Origin: Anaerolineae bacterium
GTDB lineage: Bacteria; Chloroflexota; Anaerolineae; Aggregatilineales; Phototrophicaceae
Reading direction: 5' to 3'
Assembly (NCBI GenBank): GCA_022843745.1
Contig: JALHNB010000031.1
Span: forward strand, 1 to 64,000
Length of the DNA: 64,000 nt
In this document: in pieces, positions 61,968 to 64,000 of the stretch
Layout: each line of letters starts with the position of its first letter
Numbering within the stretch: the stretch's first letter is position 1
The notes under the pieces: generated by a model
Told to the model about the DNA's origin: nothing
Databases searched by the model: none
The model's input: the letters and a program-made list of their open reading frames with translations, nothing else
Position numbers and translations under genes: made by a program

Positions 61968-63138
61968 CCAGCGAATCCCTTACAGCGTCGATCACCCGAC
62001 GCAGTTCGTCGCGTGTGATAATCAGCGGCGGCAGCAAACGCAGGACATTCAATCCGGCGGGGAGTGCCAACACGCCGCGTTCCTGCAATCTTTTGAGCGC
62101 AGGCGTGACCCGTCCGCGCAGTTCCAGGCCGACGATCAGGCCGAGGCCGCGCACTTCACGCACCTGGGGGTGATTCAATGCGCGTAATTCTTCCACCAGC
62201 CATGTTCCGATTTCGGCGGCGCGTTCTGGCAGATTTTCATCGCGCAATGCACTCAGGCTGGCAATCGCTGCCGCACACGCCAGCGGATTGCCGCCAAATG
62301 TGCTGCCATGTGAACTGGCGGGGATCGTGCCGAGCGATTCACGCCAGCAGACCGCGCCCATCGGCAGGCCGCCCGCGAGTCCTTTACCGAGCGCGATGGT
62401 GTCCGGCAAAATATCAGCGTGCTGGAAGGCGAACCAGCGCCCGGTACGCCCCAGGCCAGTTTGAATTTCGTCGATCACGAGCAGTGCGCCGTGTTCATCA
62501 CACAAACTGCGCAGACCGCGCAAATATTCAAAATCGATGGGGTAAACGCCACCCTCACCCTGGACGACTTCGACGACAACCGCCGCCGTATTTTCGCTGA
62601 TGGCTGCCTGTGCCGCTGTCAAATCGTTAAATGGGACGTGTTTCACCGTGTCCATTGTCCACGACTGGAACGGCTCACGATATTTTGGATTCCACGTTAG
62701 CGCCAGCGCACCGAGCGTTCGCCCATGAAAACCGCGCATCGTCGCGACGATTCCTGAGCGATTGGTCAGGAGGGAGGCGATTTTGAGCGCACCTTCGATG
62801 GCCTCCGCGCCGCTGTTGCACAGGAAAAAGCGATTCAAGTCGCCGGGAGTCAGATCGGAAAGCAGAGTATAGAGTTCGGAGCGTCGATCATTATAGAAAA
62901 TTTCCGGACAGGTGATGAGCGTTTGAGCCTGATGCGCAATGGCTTCCGCGACTGCCGGGTGGCTGTGACCGAGGAGCGCCACACCTTGTCCGCTGGTCGC
63001 GTCGATGTAGCTGTTTCCTGCATCATCCCATACGGTGCTGCCCAACCCGCGTACCAGTGCTAATGGTCGTTTTGGGTATGCGCCGGAAGTATGGGCATCT
63101 TCAATGGTCGTAATGGTTTCGTTGATTGCGTCTGTCAT
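61960..63138 (-). CDS. lysJ: [LysW]-aminoadipate/glutamate semialdehyde transaminase
   Basis: The product is 392 residues, a class III PLP-dependent aminotransferase. DATSGQGVALLGHSHPAVAE opens the fold, FFLCNSGAEAIEGALKIA and MRGFHGRTLGALALTWN follow, LVIDEIQTGLGRTGRW holds the Asp for the PLP ring, and ALGKGLAGGLPMGAV carries the Schiff-base Lys. It transfers an amino group from glutamate to the semialdehyde bound to LysW. Overlap with lysZ (four bases) and lysK (eight bases) indicates one operon. Confidence 0.92.
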   Translation of the reverse strand: MTDAINETITTIEDAHTSGAYPKRPLALVRGLGSTVWDDAGNSYIDATSGQGVALLGHSHPAVAEAIAHQAQTLITCPEIFYNDRRSELYTLLSDLTPGDLNRFFLCNSGAEAIEGALKIASLLTNRSGIVATMRGFHGRTLGALALTWNPKYREPFQSWTMDTVKHVPFNDLTAAQAAISENTAAVVVEVVQGEGGVYPIDFEYLRGLRSLCDEHGALLVIDEIQTGLGRTGRWFAFQHADILPDTIALGKGLAGGLPMGAVCWRESLGTIPASSHGSTFGGNPLACAAAIASLSALRDENLPERAAEIGTWLVEELRALNHPQVREVRGLGLIVGLELRGRVTPALKRLQERGVLALPAGLNVLRLLPPLIITRDELRRVIDAVRDSLDE

Positions 63139-63956
63139 GATTGAAAAACCGTTCCTTCTCCGGCTAATGCTTGCTGTACAGGGCTGCTGACACGCCCATC
63201 ACCGATAATCACGCGCCGGACACCGCCGTTAAGCGCTTCCTGTGCGCCGATTACTTTGCGTTTCATGCGTCCCTGCGCCCAATTGAGCGCCATTTCCATC
63301 TGGCTCGACGGCACATTGCGCACGAAGCTGGTTTCGTCGGGGAAATTGCGATACAGGCCGCGCACGTTGCTGAGGATGACCAATTCCTGCGCACCGAGCG
63401 AACGCGCTGCGGCTGCGGCTGCGCGATCTCCGTCGATATTCAAAAGGCCATCATTGATGCTCATCGCCATTGGTGATACCACAGGCACACAGCCGAGTTC
63501 TAGCAAATAGCGCAGATATTCGCCATCGACTCCGGTGATCGAGCCGCTGTAATCGTCGCGGATCATGCGTACACGCCCATCGACTACCGCGCGGATCGCG
63601 TCCTTGCGTTCACCTTTGATAACCGTGTCCTGCCCGGTCAGCCCAACGGTGTTGATGCCGCGTTCGCGCAGGAGATCAACCAGTTCCGTGTTGACCATCT
63701 CGGCGGCGCGGACAAAAATTTCGCGCGTTTGCGGGTCGGTGTAGCGGGATGTGTGGCCGGTAGGGGAGGTGATCGTCCGAACAGGTTGTCCTGCTTCTTC
63801 GCACAGGCGGTTTGCCAGGGCGCTAACGCCATGTACCACGACCAGCGGACGGCATCGCGCCAGGTTTGCCAGGTCTTCGCAGCTTGTACGCATATCCAGC
63901 CCTTCGCCACCGCCGAGTTTGACGACCAGAATGTTTTCAACGACTGTCGTAATCAT
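63135..63956 (-). CDS. lysZ: [LysW]-aminoadipate/glutamate kinase
   Basis: The product is 273 residues, an amino-acid kinase fold related to ArgB. ILVVKLGGGEGLD is the N-terminal phosphate-binding strand, VVVHGVSALANRLCEE the Gly/His loop, VSPMAMSINDGLLNIDGDRA the substrate-binding region, and LVILSNVRGLYRNFPD the ATP-binding part. It phosphorylates the LysW-bound substrate, which the off-window LysY would then reduce. The gene is upstream of lysJ on the minus strand, and lysW, lysX and lysY are expected beyond the right edge. This carrier-protein pathway is typical of Thermus, archaea and Chloroflexota. Confidence 0.92.
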   Translation of the reverse strand: MITTVVENILVVKLGGGEGLDMRTSCEDLANLARCRPLVVVHGVSALANRLCEEAGQPVRTITSPTGHTSRYTDPQTREIFVRAAEMVNTELVDLLRERGINTVGLTGQDTVIKGERKDAIRAVVDGRVRMIRDDYSGSITGVDGEYLRYLLELGCVPVVSPMAMSINDGLLNIDGDRAAAAAARSLGAQELVILSNVRGLYRNFPDETSFVRNVPSSQMEMALNWAQGRMKRKVIGAQEALNGGVRRVIIGDGRVSSPVQQALAGEGTVFQS

Positions 63957-64000
63957 GTTGTCTTGTCCCCTGTGCCTTTGTGCGTTAGTGTCTTTGTATT

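Overview
The window joins two kinds of DNA. The right half (about 33.0-64 kb) looks like chromosome of a Chloroflexota bacterium, most likely Anaerolineae-like. The support is a LysW-dependent lysine/arginine operon, a very large NdvB-type glucan synthase, a DUF4058 protein, and a LacI-regulated sugar ABC operon with sugar-isomerase genes. This taxonomic call is inference from gene content. The left half (1 to about 33.0 kb) is AT-richer accessory DNA that breaks the competence/Mg-chelatase-like gene comM. Only the 3' part of comM is in the window (from about 33,011), so the other end of the insertion lies off the left edge.

Left half, accessory part (1-17.7 kb). The first 118 bases are the right end of an IS3-family element that has cut off the 3' end of a nuclease-STAND (Avs-like) gene. 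After it come a PIN/Phd toxin-antitoxin pair, a tyrosine recombinase, a broken gene resembling a type IIG restriction N-terminus, a secreted WD40 propeller, a recombinase-like DNA-binding fragment, a secreted SH3 protein and a TIR-TM-WD40 protein. A 5' fragment of a second, related recombinase follows, then an EACC1-CHAT protease pair. Taken together this resembles a defence/biological-conflict island beside an integrase.

Left half, mobile-element backbone (17.9-32.8 kb). Almost every gene is on the minus strand. They include an XRE regulator, hypothetical proteins, a DUF2958 protein, tiny membrane proteins, a PIN/RHH toxin-antitoxin pair, a VirD4-like ATPase, a replication-relaxation (MobC-like) protein, a HerA/VirB4-like ATPase and an orphan Phd antitoxin. 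The end of the backbone is an RHH-ParA-ParB-like partition operon and an archaeo-eukaryotic-type primase with a CHC2 zinc finger. Between the transfer and partition genes lies about 1 kb of non-coding DNA with an unusually elaborate set of inverted repeats, including a three-way junction closed by a 13-bp stem. The ParB-like gene carries 8-bp iterons within and just after it. Together these suggest an integrated plasmid or integrative conjugative element.

Right half. After comM come an SDR oxidoreductase, a LacI regulator with an 18-bp palindromic operator, and a long plus-strand operon. The operon holds a Tat-type solute-binding protein, two permeases, three MalK/UgpC-type ATPases, a DUF624-like membrane protein, a highly divergent GroEL-like chaperonin that has apparently lost a catalytic aspartate, a cytoplasmic BNR-type propeller, two TIM-barrel sugar isomerases and a Gfo/Idh/MocA dehydrogenase. 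The operon is followed by a 38-bp copy of the comM 3' end, a double universal-stress protein, the 2823-residue cyclic beta-1,2-glucan synthase-like protein and a DUF4058 protein. The minus-strand lysZ-lysJ-lysK operon closes the window.

The best candidates for something undescribed are the degenerate chaperonin and propeller built into a sugar-uptake operon, the multi-branched inverted-repeat structure at 29.3-29.5 kb, the octamer iterons inside the ParB-like gene, and the EACC1-CHAT pair.
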